A stretch of DNA of 64,000 nucleotides from Clostridia bacterium (lineage in GTDB: Bacteria > Bacillota > Clostridia > Oscillospirales > CAG-272), in NCBI GenBank assembly GCA_017501245.1, contig JAFVXI010000013.1:209889-273888 (forward strand). The letters run 5' to 3'. The first letter of the stretch is position 1. The number at the start of each line of letters is the position of its first letter. The position numbers and the translations under genes are program-made. Under the pieces are notes generated by a model, which was not told the origin of the DNA, did no database searches, and worked only from the letters and a program-made list of their open reading frames with translations. Below are positions 26,207 to 35,034 of this stretch, one piece after another.

Positions 26207-26941
26207 ATGCCAAGATTTTTCGTTGATCGTTCCGACGTCGGTGAGGGCGAGATCCTCATAACCGGCAAGGACGCATTCCATATAGCCAGGTCGCTCAGGA
26301 TGGCTGTCGGTGACAGGATAGAGATATCCGACGGCTGCGGCACCGATTACATATGCACGCTCTCTCGGATAAGAGATGACGAGTGCGTTGCCACGGTTGA
26401 AGAGAAAAAGGCGTCCTCCGCCGAGTCGCCCGTCGAGATAACGCTGTTTATGGCTGTGCCTAAGGGTGATAAGCTTGAAACGGTCGTCCAGAAGGCCGTA
26501 GAGCTCGGAGCCTCGCATATATATCCCTTTGAGTCCGAAAGATGCATCAAGAGACCTGCCGCCGACAAGGCGGAAAAGCTTATCGCAAGGCTCGGCAGGA
26601 TCGCCGAGGAGGCGGCTAAGCAGTGCGGAAGGGGCAGGCTCCCCGTCGTTCATCCTATCCTGCGCTTTTCCGAGCTTCTTTCGCTCGTCGGAGGCTATGA
26701 GCTTTCTCTTTTCTGCTACGAGGGTGAGGGGACGACGCCCGCAAGAGGCGTGCTTGAGGCATCGCAGGCGGAGAGAATATCTGCGATAGTCGGCTCCGAG
26801 GGCGGCTTTTCTCCAAAGGAGGCAGAGGCTCTTGTGGCGGCGGGCGCAACCCCCGTCGGTCTTGGCCCGAGGATCCTCCGATGTGAGACGGCGCCTGAGT
26901 ATATTCTCTCGGCGATATCCTATCGCTTTGAGATGAGTTAG
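26207..26941 (+). CDS. rsmE: 16S rRNA m3U1498 methyltransferase
   Basis: A 244-residue SPOUT-class enzyme that methylates N3 of U1498 of 16S rRNA. The N-terminal PUA-like region (PRFFVDRSDVGEGEILITGKDAFHI) is followed by the knot domain with AVPKGDKLETVVQKAVELGASHIYPF, RIAEEAAKQCGRGRLPVV, VGSEGGFSPKEAEAL and LGPRILRCETAPEYILS. The start is ATG at 26207 with GGAGG seven bases upstream; a longer frame from 26117 would overlap the end of prmA by 79 bases and has no such site. A good terminator follows. Confidence 0.96.
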   Translation: MPRFFVDRSDVGEGEILITGKDAFHIARSLRMAVGDRIEISDGCGTDYICTLSRIRDDECVATVEEKKASSAESPVEITLFMAVPKGDKLETVVQKAVELGASHIYPFESERCIKRPAADKAEKLIARLGRIAEEAAKQCGRGRLPVVHPILRFSELLSLVGGYELSLFCYEGEGTTPARGVLEASQAERISAIVGSEGGFSPKEAEALVAAGATPVGLGPRILRCETAPEYILSAISYRFEMS

Positions 26942-26970
26942 AACGTCTTGAATTGCAAATAACATAAAAT

Positions 26971-27017
26971 TCACCAAATCTATGAGAATTTTTTTGTAGA
27001 TTTGGTGATATTTTTTT
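26971..27017 (+). terminator. terminator of ribF-prmA-rsmE
   Basis: Twelve-base stem TCACCAAATCTA (26971-26982) with TAGATTTGGTGA (26997-27008), then ATTTTTTT. Confidence 0.92.
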
Positions 27018-27026
27018 AAAAAACTA

Positions 27027-27055
27027 TTGAAATTTATCTAAAAATAAGTTAGAAT
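27027..27055 (+). promoter_or_regulatory. sigma-A promoter of the PucR/CdaR-like gene
   Basis: TTGAAA (27027-27032), 17-base spacer, TAGAAT (27050-27055). Confidence 0.8.
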
Positions 27056-27092
27056 ATAGTACAGTATAAACAAAAAAGGAATGGAATATAAT

Positions 27093-28178
27093 ATGTCGAA
27101 TCGCTTATTTCAAACCGTAGTATATCAGATGAAGGACGTCATCGGCAGAACGATCGGTGTTATCGACGAGAACGGAATAGTTATTTCCTGCTCGGATATC
27201 GCCAAGGTCGGTGAGTCTAAGCAGCGTATTAGAGAGGAGCTTGCGTTTTCCTCCGACGCCGTTTGTCTTGATGGCTACACGTATAAGAGCGTATCCAGCG
27301 TCAATAAGAGCGCAACGGTAGTTTTCGTCGAGGGCGACGATGCCGATGCCGTAAAGTACGTAAACATCCTTGCCGTAACGCTTGGAAATATCAAGAGCCT
27401 TTACGATGAGAAGTACGATAAGGGTTCGTTTATCAAGAACATAATCCTCGATAACATTCTTCCTAACGACGTTTACGTCAAGTCCAACGAGCTTCATTTC
27501 AACAACGACGAATACAGAGCCGTTTTCGTAGTGAAGTTCCAGGGTGCGACCTCTTTACCTCCTCACGAGATCGTTGAGAGCATCGTTGAGGACAGGAGCC
27601 GTAATTTCGTCATAAATATCAGCGAGCAGGATATAGTTGTAGTAAAGGAGGTCTCCGAGTCGGATAACGCCGAGTCGCTCGAGGCTTACGCTCAGTCGCT
27701 GCTCAACGCCGCTAACGAAAAGCATTCCGCAAAGGTGCTCGTCGGCATCTCCTCCGTTGTTGAAAAGCTCAAGGATCTTGCCCGCGCATATAAGGAAGCA
27801 AGGATCGCTCTCGAGGTCGGCAAGGTGTTTGACATCGAGAGACCCATCATGTCCTACGAGAATCTCGGCATCGGAAGACTCATCTATCAGCTTCCCGCAA
27901 CTCTTTGCGAGATCTTCCTCGGCGAGGTGTTCAAGAAGGGATCGCTCGAGTCTCTCGACCGAGAGACGCTGATGACCGTTCAGTCCTTCTTTGAGAATAA
28001 CCTTAACGTCTCCGAGACCTCGAGAAAGCTCTTCGTGCATAGAAATACACTTGTATACAGACTTGAGAAAATCAGGAAGCTCACCGGTCTTGACCTCCGT
28101 GAATTCGATCACGCAGTAACCTTCAAGGTTGCGCTTATGGTCAAGAAATACCTTTCGAGCAAGCCGACTAAATTCTGA
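27093..28178 (+). CDS. CdaR/PucR-family transcriptional regulator
   Basis: A 361-residue regulator. The N-terminal region (MSNRLFQTVVYQMKDVIGRTIGVIDENGIVISCSD) is a sugar-diacid-recognition-like sensor. The middle (130-240) is a GGDEF-like fold of the CdaR type, and the C-terminus is the PucR helix-turn-helix (LNVSETSRKLFVHRNTLVYRLEKIRKLTGLDL). The ligand is unknown. The ATG at 27093 is preferred over the one at 27081, because AAAAAGGA directly abuts the upstream ATG while GGAATGGA is correctly spaced for the inner one. It is monocistronic with its own promoter. No transport or diacid genes are next to it, so it may sense general nutrient or envelope state. Confidence 0.88.
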   Translation: MSNRLFQTVVYQMKDVIGRTIGVIDENGIVISCSDIAKVGESKQRIREELAFSSDAVCLDGYTYKSVSSVNKSATVVFVEGDDADAVKYVNILAVTLGNIKSLYDEKYDKGSFIKNIILDNILPNDVYVKSNELHFNNDEYRAVFVVKFQGATSLPPHEIVESIVEDRSRNFVINISEQDIVVVKEVSESDNAESLEAYAQSLLNAANEKHSAKVLVGISSVVEKLKDLARAYKEARIALEVGKVFDIERPIMSYENLGIGRLIYQLPATLCEIFLGEVFKKGSLESLDRETLMTVQSFFENNLNVSETSRKLFVHRNTLVYRLEKIRKLTGLDLREFDHAVTFKVALMVKKYLSSKPTKF

Positions 28179-28187
28179 TCATTCTTG

Positions 28188-28220
28188 CCCTGCGCTAAGC
28201 CGCAGGGTAAGTTGTTGTTT
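28188..28220 (+). terminator. possible terminator after the PucR/CdaR-like gene
   Basis: Stem CCCTGCG (28188-28194) with CGCAGGG (28201-28207), then TAAGTTGTTGTTT. A second GC-rich hairpin (GGGCGCC type) follows at about 28228-28256. Confidence 0.5.
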
Positions 28221-28288
28221 AACAGGCGGGCGCCCCGGGTGTATAGCTCGGGCGCCCTTGCCTCGCAATTGTCGGGAGGTCCACGCAA

Positions 28289-29689
28289 ATGAAAAATGAA
28301 AAGGTAAGCGGAGCCGTTTGGGGCGCCCGTGCGATCGTTCTGACCGCGGCGGTTATCCTCATTCTGGTTCTCGTTGCGGCGGCGATAGTCGTCGCTATAA
28401 ACGGTGATACGGGCGAGATGTCCTCGAGGGAGGATATCACTCTTAAGATGGAGGAGCTCGGCGATAGCGACCTCGGTCACAGATACGTCGCAAATCACCT
28501 TGAGGAGTTTGGCATCGGAGGCTACGATGCGGGCAAGCTCCGTAACGTAGAATATTATTTCAAGTCGCTGGGCGTAGCCGAGCTTGGCGATATCCCCTCT
28601 ATGGCGTATAAGACCGCAGAGCTGTTTATGGAGTACTACTACGACAGGGTAGATCACTCCGACAGAGAGAAGGTCACGACGTCGATCATTCATTGCTTCG
28701 TCGAGCAGACGGGCGACGTTTATGCGGTTTACAGAACTGCCGAGGAGCTTGAGGATTTTACCACCGATATGAGCGGTAATTTCGTCGGCATCGGCGTCCA
28801 GGTCATTCAGACGGTCGACCCCGCAACGGGACTGCTCTCCTCGGTATACGTCGAGGACGTTATAGCAGGCTCGGGAGCCGAGGAGGCGGGAATAAAGCCC
28901 GGCGACTTCATTCTTTCCGTCGACGGCTCGCCCATCACCGAAAATGATAATCACAGCCTCGTTTCCAAGATCCGAGGCGAGGAAAACACCACCGTTGCCA
29001 TCGGCGTAGACCGTGGCGGCGAGCAGCTGACCTTTAACTGCACGAGGCGTCTGGTGGTTGAAAAGACGGTTGAATACAGAGTTGAGGGCGGCATCGGCAT
29101 CATCACTATCACAAGCTTTAAGGAAAACACGCCGGAGCTCTTTGCCGAGGCGCTCTCCTACGTCTATTCCGTAGGCGTCAAGGGCATCGTTTTTGATCTG
29201 AGAGATAACCCCGGAGGCTATCTAGACGCAGTTCTCAATATGGTTGACGCCATCGCTCCCGCGGACGTAACGCTCACCTCCATCGTTGATAACGAGGGGC
29301 TCGTAGAGGAATACGGCTCGACGGGAGAGGGAAGGGTCATCGACGTCCCCGTCGTCGTTCTCTGCAACGGCAATACGGCGTCGGCAGGCGAGCTGTTTAC
29401 CTCCTCTATCCGTGATTTTGCCAAGATGGGAATTATGGACGCTACGATCGTCGGCACCAAGACCTACGGCAAGGGCGTTATGCAAAGCACCTATTCCTTC
29501 TTCGACGGCTCGAGCATCACTCTTACAACGGCGTTTTATAATCCCCCCTCGGGCGAGAATTACGACGGCATCGGCATCACACCAAACGAGGTGGTCACAG
29601 CGGCGGATGGCTCGGTTGATAACCAGCTTCAGCGTGCGATAGAGATCATAGAGCTGAAGCAGAGCTCTAACGATCAGGCGAGCCTCTGA
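28289..29689 (+). CDS. S41-family C-terminal processing peptidase with PDZ domain
   Basis: A 466-residue CtpA/CtpB-like serine protease anchored by one N-terminal helix (residues 16-38) and facing outside. Order: linker with helical bundle (50-150), PDZ domain (about 165-255, GSGAEEAGIKPGDFILSVDG), then the protease core. The Ser/Lys dyad is Ser365 in NTASAGEL and Lys395 in YGKG; IVFDLRDNPGGYLDAVLNMVD is the family hallmark. In spore formers such proteases cleave SpoIVFA or other signalling partners; the target here is not known. GGGAGGT precedes the ATG. It stands between the PucR-like regulator and greA without obvious partner. Confidence 0.94.
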   Translation: MKNEKVSGAVWGARAIVLTAAVILILVLVAAAIVVAINGDTGEMSSREDITLKMEELGDSDLGHRYVANHLEEFGIGGYDAGKLRNVEYYFKSLGVAELGDIPSMAYKTAELFMEYYYDRVDHSDREKVTTSIIHCFVEQTGDVYAVYRTAEELEDFTTDMSGNFVGIGVQVIQTVDPATGLLSSVYVEDVIAGSGAEEAGIKPGDFILSVDGSPITENDNHSLVSKIRGEENTTVAIGVDRGGEQLTFNCTRRLVVEKTVEYRVEGGIGIITITSFKENTPELFAEALSYVYSVGVKGIVFDLRDNPGGYLDAVLNMVDAIAPADVTLTSIVDNEGLVEEYGSTGEGRVIDVPVVVLCNGNTASAGELFTSSIRDFAKMGIMDATIVGTKTYGKGVMQSTYSFFDGSSITLTTAFYNPPSGENYDGIGITPNEVVTAADGSVDNQLQRAIEIIELKQSSNDQASL

Positions 29690-29761
29690 TAGTGAAATTA
29701 ACAACTAAAAGCAAACAAAAGATAACATTATTTAGCATAAAAATACACAGGAGATAGATTA

Positions 29762-30241
29762 ATGGAACAGAAGTTTTACACCCCTGAGGGCTTTAAGGCA
29801 CTCCAGGACGAGCTCGATGACATCGTAAACGTCAAGATCGAGGAGAACAAGAAGGAGATCTCTAAGGCACGTGCATACGGCGACCTCTCCGAGAACAGCG
29901 AGTACGATGCTGCAAAGCAGGAGCAGGCTATCCTGCACGCAAGAGCAGACGAGCTCAGAGAGATGATCGCAAACGCTAAGGTCATCGACGAGTCTCAGAT
30001 CGACCATTCGAGGATCAGCGTAGGCTCCATCGTAGTTCTCTATAACGTAGAAAGACAGAAGGAATTCAAGTATCATATAGTAGGCTCTTACGAGACCGAC
30101 CCCGCAAACGGAAAGATCTCCGACTCCTCCCCCATCGGCGCAGCTCTCCTCGGCTCGAGAGAGGGTGACACCGTAGTCGTAGAGGGCGTGAGAGTTCAGC
30201 ACCTCGAGATAAAGAAGGTCACCAGAGCCAAGGAGGCTTAA
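29762..30241 (+). CDS. greA: transcription elongation factor GreA
   Basis: A 159-residue cleavage factor that rescues backtracked RNA polymerase. The N-terminal coiled coil has the catalytic acidic tip in ARAYGDLSENSEYDAAK (Asp and Glu), and the C-terminal FKBP-like domain ends with VEGVRVQHLEIKKV. Length is standard. AGGAGA precedes the ATG. It is followed after 32 bases by lysS, the common Firmicute greA-lysS pair. Confidence 0.97.
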   Translation: MEQKFYTPEGFKALQDELDDIVNVKIEENKKEISKARAYGDLSENSEYDAAKQEQAILHARADELREMIANAKVIDESQIDHSRISVGSIVVLYNVERQKEFKYHIVGSYETDPANGKISDSSPIGAALLGSREGDTVVVEGVRVQHLEIKKVTRAKEA

Positions 30242-30273
30242 GCCCTCTTATCCCCTAAGGAAAGGAATTTGAA

Positions 30274-31779
30274 ATGGAAAACAATCAGCAGAATCAGCAG
30301 CAGAGCACAAGCGAGCTCGTTGTCCGCCGTGAGAAGCTTGCAAATCTCGTGGCAGAGGGCAAGGATCCCTTCGTGCTTACCAAGTATGACGTAACTCATT
30401 CCGCTCCCGAGGCTATCAAGGAGTTTTCCGAGCGAGAGGAGAGCCTCGCCGAGGGCGAGACCATCTCGGTAAGGGTAGCCGGCAGGCTCGTTTCGAGGAG
30501 AATTATGGGCAAGGCGTCCTTCGCTCATCTTCAGGATGGCGACGGTAGGATCCAGCTCTATATCTCGAGAGACGGCATCGGCGAGGAGGCTTACGCAGGC
30601 TTCAAGAAGTGGGACGTTGGTGACATTATCGGCGTTGAGGGTATCCTCTTCCGCACGAGGACCGGAGAGATCTCGGTTCAGGCAAGCTCTGCTACACTCC
30701 TTGCAAAGTCGCTTCTCCCCCTCCCCGAGAAGTTCCACGGTCTTACAAATCTCGAGCAGAGATACAGACAGAGATACGTTGACCTTATCGTAAATCCCGA
30801 GGTCAAGGACACCTTCGTTAAGCGCTCGCAGATCCTCAAGCTCATCAGAAGCTATCTTGACGGCAAGGGCTTCCTTGAGGTTGACACGCCTATTCTCGTT
30901 CCCCTTGAGATCGGCGCCTCCGCACGCCCCTTCAAGACCCATCACAACACCCTTGATATGGATATGTATCTCCGCATCGAGACCGAGCTCTACCTCAAGA
31001 GGCTTATCGTCGGCGGTATGAACAAGGTCTACGAGGTCGGCAGGATCTTCAGAAACGAGGGCATGGACCAGAAGCACAACCCCGAGTTTACCACCATCGA
31101 GCTTTATCAGGCGTTCACCGACTACTACGGAATGATGGATCTCGTCGAGGAGCTTTACAAGATGCTCGCCAAGGAGGTCTGCGGCGATACGAAGATCACC
31201 TACCAGGGCAAGGAGATAGACCTCGGTCACTGGGATAGACTCACTATGGTTGAGGCTGTCAAGAAGTATTCGGGCATTGATTATAACGACTGGGCAAGCG
31301 ACGAGGATGCCAGAGCGTGCGCAAAGGCTAACCACGTCGAGGTCAGCGAGGATGCAACTAAGGGCACGGTTCTTGTTGAGCTGTTCGACGCCTTCGTTGA
31401 GGACAAGCTCATTCAGCCCACCTTCATCTACGACTACCCTGTTGAGAACAGCCCTCTCGCAAAGAGAAAGCCCACCGATCCTCTATTCACCGAGCGCTTC
31501 GAGTACTTTATCAACGCTACCGAGTTTGGCAATGCGTTCTCCGAGCTTAACGATCCCATCGACCAGCGTGAGAGATTTGAGAAGCAGGTTGCCGCTAAGC
31601 TTCGCGAGGAGCCCGAGAGCCACGCAGAGGTCGATTACGACTACATCACCGCTCTTGAGTACGGTCTTCCTCCCACAGGCGGCCTTGGCTTCGGCGTAGA
31701 CAGGCTTGTAATGCTTCTGACCGATTCGGTTTCGATCAGAGACGTTCTCCTGTTCCCGACAATGAAGCCCGAGGTTTGA
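30274..31779 (+). CDS. lysS: lysyl-tRNA synthetase, class II
   Basis: A 501-residue enzyme that charges tRNA-Lys. It has the N-terminal OB-fold anticodon-binding domain (ISVRVAGRLVSRRIMGKASFAHLQD), motif 2 GRIFRNEGMDQKHNPEFTTIE, and motif 3 GGLGFGVDRLVMLLTDS. The frame ends MKPEV. Its last 24 bases, including stop and three bases beyond, are repeated 4,455 bases downstream (36215-36238), which marks this 3' end as the insertion point of the island that follows. Confidence 0.97.
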   Translation: MENNQQNQQQSTSELVVRREKLANLVAEGKDPFVLTKYDVTHSAPEAIKEFSEREESLAEGETISVRVAGRLVSRRIMGKASFAHLQDGDGRIQLYISRDGIGEEAYAGFKKWDVGDIIGVEGILFRTRTGEISVQASSATLLAKSLLPLPEKFHGLTNLEQRYRQRYVDLIVNPEVKDTFVKRSQILKLIRSYLDGKGFLEVDTPILVPLEIGASARPFKTHHNTLDMDMYLRIETELYLKRLIVGGMNKVYEVGRIFRNEGMDQKHNPEFTTIELYQAFTDYYGMMDLVEELYKMLAKEVCGDTKITYQGKEIDLGHWDRLTMVEAVKKYSGIDYNDWASDEDARACAKANHVEVSEDATKGTVLVELFDAFVEDKLIQPTFIYDYPVENSPLAKRKPTDPLFTERFEYFINATEFGNAFSELNDPIDQRERFEKQVAAKLREEPESHAEVDYDYITALEYGLPPTGGLGFGVDRLVMLLTDSVSIRDVLLFPTMKPEV

Positions 31780-31783
31780 TTTC
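31760..31783 (+). repeat. left copy of 24-base direct repeat at the 3' end of lysS (attL-like)
   Basis: Starts CAATGAAGCCCGAGG and ends TTTGATTTC. It matches 36215-36238 at 23 of 24 positions (G to A at the fifth base). The two copies bound the blaI-blaR1-ABC module. Confidence 0.8.
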
Positions 31784-31900
31784 AAGGCTAAAAGCTTCTT
31801 GTTTGCTAACTATTGTTAGAAAACTTTGTTTAAAAAATCTCGTCATATTCATTTTATGATAGTCTGCGTAGGGTAACGCCTTTGCGCACATAATTTGCTA

Positions 31901-31949
31901 AGAGCTATGAAAAGGTGCTTTTCCGCATCGATCCATAGCTCTTTTTTTG
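31901..31949 (+). terminator. terminator downstream of lysS, inside the island
   Basis: Stem AGAGCTATG (31901-31909) with CATAGCTCT (31934-31942) and seven T. Confidence 0.88.
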
Positions 31950-31988
31950 TTTTTTGTGGTGTGGTTAGCTGATATATAAATAAACCTA

Positions 31989-32017
31989 TTGACAAGCGTG
32001 TCTACACGTGGTAGACT
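31989..32017 (+). promoter_or_regulatory. sigma-A promoter of the blaI-blaR1 operon
   Basis: TTGACA (31989-31994), 17-base spacer, TAGACT (32012-32017). Operator 1 covers the -10 element and operator 2 lies just downstream. Confidence 0.82.
32000..32016. promoter_or_regulatory. BlaI-type operator 1
   Basis: Inverted repeat GTCTAC-ACGTG-GTAGAC, 17 bases, overlapping the -10 region. It shares the TCTACA/GTAGA-type half-site of BlaI/MecI operators. Confidence 0.8.
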
Positions 32018-32023
32018 ATATAT

Positions 32024-32040
32024 GTCTACAAGCATTAGAC
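32024..32040. promoter_or_regulatory. BlaI-type operator 2
   Basis: Inverted repeat GTCTA-CAAGCAT-TAGAC, 17 bases, 24 bases downstream of operator 1 and ending next to the AGGAGG of blaI. Two operators allow cooperative autorepression. Confidence 0.78.
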
Positions 32041-32053
32041 AGGAGGCCTTGCT

Positions 32054-32416
32054 ATGAATGAGATAAGACTTGGAAACATTGAATCAAAATTTGCCGATAT
32101 AGTGTGGGCGCATGCGCCGCTTTCGACCTCGGAACTCGTTAAGCTTTGTGAGTCGGAGCTTGGTTGGAAGCGCACCACTACATACACCGTACTAAAAAGG
32201 CTTTCAGATCGTGGAATATTTAAAAACGATAACCGAACGGTCACGGCCTTGATCTCGAAGGAAGAGTTTTATTCTATGCAAAGCGAAAGGGTCGTTAAAG
32301 ATAGCTTTGGCGGCTCTCTTCCCGCTTTTGTGGCTGCTTTCACCGCGAGGCAGTATCTGAATGAAAGAGAGATCGAGGAGATCCGCAGGATTATCGATAA
32401 TATGAAAAGGGGCTGA
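32054..32416 (+). CDS. BlaI/MecI/CopY-family repressor
   Basis: A 120-residue winged-helix repressor (LGNIESKFADIVWAHAPLSTSELVKLCESELGWKRTTTYTVLKRLSDRGIF). The C-terminal dimer region carries the proteolysis-prone linker (about 70-85). In this family the repressor is cleaved when the BlaR1 partner senses its signal. The operators above and the blaR1 gene two bases downstream confirm the pairing. AGGAGG precedes the ATG. Confidence 0.94.
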   Translation: MNEIRLGNIESKFADIVWAHAPLSTSELVKLCESELGWKRTTTYTVLKRLSDRGIFKNDNRTVTALISKEEFYSMQSERVVKDSFGGSLPAFVAAFTARQYLNEREIEEIRRIIDNMKRG

Positions 32417-32418
32417 CG

Positions 32419-34359
32419 ATGGAGGGGCTGTTTATACACGTATTGAATATCAGCATTACGGCAAGCTTCCTCGTTTTAGCTATAATTATATTTCGACTGT
32501 TCGCTAAAAAATCGCCAAAATGGGTTTCGGTGTTGCTTTGGGGACTCGTGGGCTTAAGATTACTTTTGCCATTCAGTATTGAGAGCGAGGTAAGTCTCGT
32601 TCCCAGCAAAAACACCGTCCCGACGACGATAACTCAGGATAGGTATCCCGCACTGGACACGGGCATTGATCGCATTGACGAGATCGTTAACCCCGTTCTT
32701 TCGGGTATTGCTGAGGCACACCCCGAGCATAGCGCAAGCCCCGTCAACACGTGGATAACTGCACTCGGATGGATCTGGCTTGCCGTTATGCTCTGCATGC
32801 TTCTTTATATGTGCGCATCATTTATTTATCTTCGGATCAAAACAAGTGCCAAGCTCTGCTTGGAGGACGGCGTTTTTCTTTGTGACTACGTTAAGACGCC
32901 GTTTATCCTTGGCACGGTAAAGCCCGGTATTTATCTCCCTTCGGATATATCGGATAAGGATTATCCGCTCGTGCTCGCTCACGAAAGAGCGCATATTAAA
33001 AGGCTTGATCACGTCTTTAAGCCCCTTGGCTTTTTGCTCCTCTCCGTATATTGGTTCAATCCGCTTTTGTGGGTCGCATACGTTCTTCTTTGCCGTGATA
33101 TCGAGATGGCTTGCGACGAAAAGGTGATCTCCGAGCTTGGAGACCACGAAAAGGCGGAATACTCCGAGGCGCTGCTTTCTCTCGGTATAAGGAATAGAGT
33201 CATTTCTGCATGTCCTCTTGCCTTTGGAGAGGTGTCGGTCAAGTCTAGAGTGTCGGCAATTTCAAAATATAAAAAGCCCGCAACGGTAGTAATCGTCATC
33301 TCACTTGCCGTTTGTGCTGTTTTTGCCGCTTGCTTTTTAACCTATAAGGCGAAGGATAAGGTGGCAATAAACACCGGCATCTGGTATGCCGGTAAGGTTA
33401 TCGGCACAAAGGAGGCGAGCGCCACGTGCGATGACGTGCCTCTCTTCGTTTTTACCGAAAACGGCGATATTCTTGTTGAATCAAACGATCTTGCAGGGCT
33501 TTCTTACGTCAGGCTTGGCAGGATGAATTCCGCATACGTATCAAAAAGCAAATACGAAGAGCTTTTCGATGGAGTTGGCTTCCGAAATGGCTACGATGCC
33601 GCATATTTTCACAGCGTTATCAAGGGTGCGTGGAGGATAACCCCCTCCGTTTCTTCCGGGTTAGAGCACGAGGAGGTCTATCTTCTTCGAAGCGATAGGG
33701 AGCTGTATATGGGTTATGCCGATGAAGGCAGGATCGACACGTTATATGAGCTACGCTTTAACGAGTCTCTGCCGACCTATCTTTATACTCTGAAATATAC
33801 CTCGCCGGATGTCAATAACGCAGCCCTGATCCTTGATTCGAGCAACGGGACCGGGCGGATAATATTCGGAGATCATTCGAGCTATACAGCACTCGGTAGC
33901 TACGAGTATGCTAATTCAAGGCTCATTTTTACTACCGATGATTATTTTGAATTAAAGCTCGTCTTTCATGACGTGGGCGGCAGCTTGATATACTCCGAAA
34001 AGGATTCGGACACACACGGATTATCGGGGTTGCTTCCCGATGGCGTTTCTTTCCGCGGCTACTATCAGCTTTACGGCGCCTCGCACTGCACAAGCTGGTT
34101 TGACATCAATGGCGACGGAAGTCAGGAATTGATATCTGCAAATATAGGAAACGGCGGAAGGCTATGGTATCTAGTTCATGCGTGGGGGGTGTCTCTTGCA
34201 AATGAAACGATTCCTTTTACAAGATACGATGAGCTTCGCTTCGAGGAGAAGGACGGCTCTCTTTATCTTGTCGGCGAGTATAGCTCTACGGACTTCAATT
34301 CTTACCGCTATAAAGTAACGTTTGACGGCGCTAAGCTCATATTTACACCGGAGGGATGA
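32419..34359 (+). CDS. BlaR1-like M56 metalloprotease sensor with non-PBP sensor domain
   Basis: A 646-residue membrane protein. The N-terminal half has about four membrane helices and the cytoplasmic M56 zinc protease motif HERAH (residues 188-192) in LAHERAHIKRLDH, with ACDEKVI as the third ligand region. After a last helix (PATVVIVISLAVCAVFAACFL, about 288-308) comes about 335 residues of extracellular domain. This is not the penicillin-binding STxK domain of BlaR1 or MecR1: no SxxK/KTG signature was seen. It contains DINGDG (562-567), a calcium-loop-like motif of FG-GAP/VCBS type. It probably senses something other than beta-lactams, perhaps the substrate of the ABC transporter whose gene overlaps its stop. 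Confidence 0.87.
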   Translation: MEGLFIHVLNISITASFLVLAIIIFRLFAKKSPKWVSVLLWGLVGLRLLLPFSIESEVSLVPSKNTVPTTITQDRYPALDTGIDRIDEIVNPVLSGIAEAHPEHSASPVNTWITALGWIWLAVMLCMLLYMCASFIYLRIKTSAKLCLEDGVFLCDYVKTPFILGTVKPGIYLPSDISDKDYPLVLAHERAHIKRLDHVFKPLGFLLLSVYWFNPLLWVAYVLLCRDIEMACDEKVISELGDHEKAEYSEALLSLGIRNRVISACPLAFGEVSVKSRVSAISKYKKPATVVIVISLAVCAVFAACFLTYKAKDKVAINTGIWYAGKVIGTKEASATCDDVPLFVFTENGDILVESNDLAGLSYVRLGRMNSAYVSKSKYEELFDGVGFRNGYDAAYFHSVIKGAWRITPSVSSGLEHEEVYLLRSDRELYMGYADEGRIDTLYELRFNESLPTYLYTLKYTSPDVNNAALILDSSNGTGRIIFGDHSSYTALGSYEYANSRLIFTTDDYFELKLVFHDVGGSLIYSEKDSDTHGLSGLLPDGVSFRGYYQLYGASHCTSWFDINGDGSQELISANIGNGGRLWYLVHAWGVSLANETIPFTRYDELRFEEKDGSLYLVGEYSSTDFNSYRYKVTFDGAKLIFTPEG

Positions 34360-35033
34360 TGGGAATTATAATTAAAGATCTTACGAAGAAATACGATTCA
34401 TTCGGCACGGAAATTACAGCGCTTGGCGGTGTTAATCTTACCTTCAACGATGGAGAGTTGGTTGCCATTATAGGTGAGTCCGGTTCGGGTAAAACTACGC
34501 TTCTAAATCAGCTATGCGGAATGGATGTGCCTGACAAGGGCGAGATTATAATTGACGGAATTGATCTAACAAGACTTTCTTCTAACGATCTTTGCAAAAT
34601 GAGACGTAGCAAGATTGGTGTTGTATATCAATTTTATAATCTTATCCCAGAACTCAATATACGAGATAATATCACTCTTCCCGTCGAGCTCGACGGTGGA
34701 AATGTGGATGAGAATGAACTTTCGGGAATCTTGAAAACTGTCGGACTTTTTGGAAGAGAGCGTGATTTCCCAAGCGCTTTATCGGGTGGTCAACAGCAAA
34801 GAGTTGCAATAGCACGTGCACTCTATCAAAAGCCTTCACTTATTCTTGCGGATGAGCCTACGGGAAACCTTGACGAGAAAAACAGCGAAGATATACTCGA
34901 GCTTCTTTGTAAGCTGAATGAAGAAAATAAAATTACAGTAATTATCGTCACTCACAGTAAAGTAGTTGCGGATAGAGCGGGGCGTCTTATATCGCTTAAA
35001 AACGGACAAGTTATCAGTGATGAGGTAAGATGA
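34356..35033 (+). CDS. ABC transporter ATP-binding protein (MacB/BceA/LolD type)
   Basis: A 225-residue ATPase. Walker A GESGSGKTT (40-48), Q-loop VYQFYNLIPELNI, signature LSGGQQQRVAIARAL, Walker B LILADEPTGNLD and switch His in VTHS. It belongs to the group that pairs with FtsX-like permeases, which includes antimicrobial peptide detoxifiers and lipoprotein exporters. Its ATG overlaps the blaR1 stop, so it is under BlaI control. Bases are clearly more A/T-rich than in the flanking core genes, and codons such as AAA, ATA and TTT dominate, which suggests transfer. Confidence 0.93.
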   Translation: MMGIIIKDLTKKYDSFGTEITALGGVNLTFNDGELVAIIGESGSGKTTLLNQLCGMDVPDKGEIIIDGIDLTRLSSNDLCKMRRSKIGVVYQFYNLIPELNIRDNITLPVELDGGNVDENELSGILKTVGLFGRERDFPSALSGGQQQRVAIARALYQKPSLILADEPTGNLDEKNSEDILELLCKLNEENKITVIIVTHSKVVADRAGRLISLKNGQVISDEVR

Positions 35034-35034
35034 T

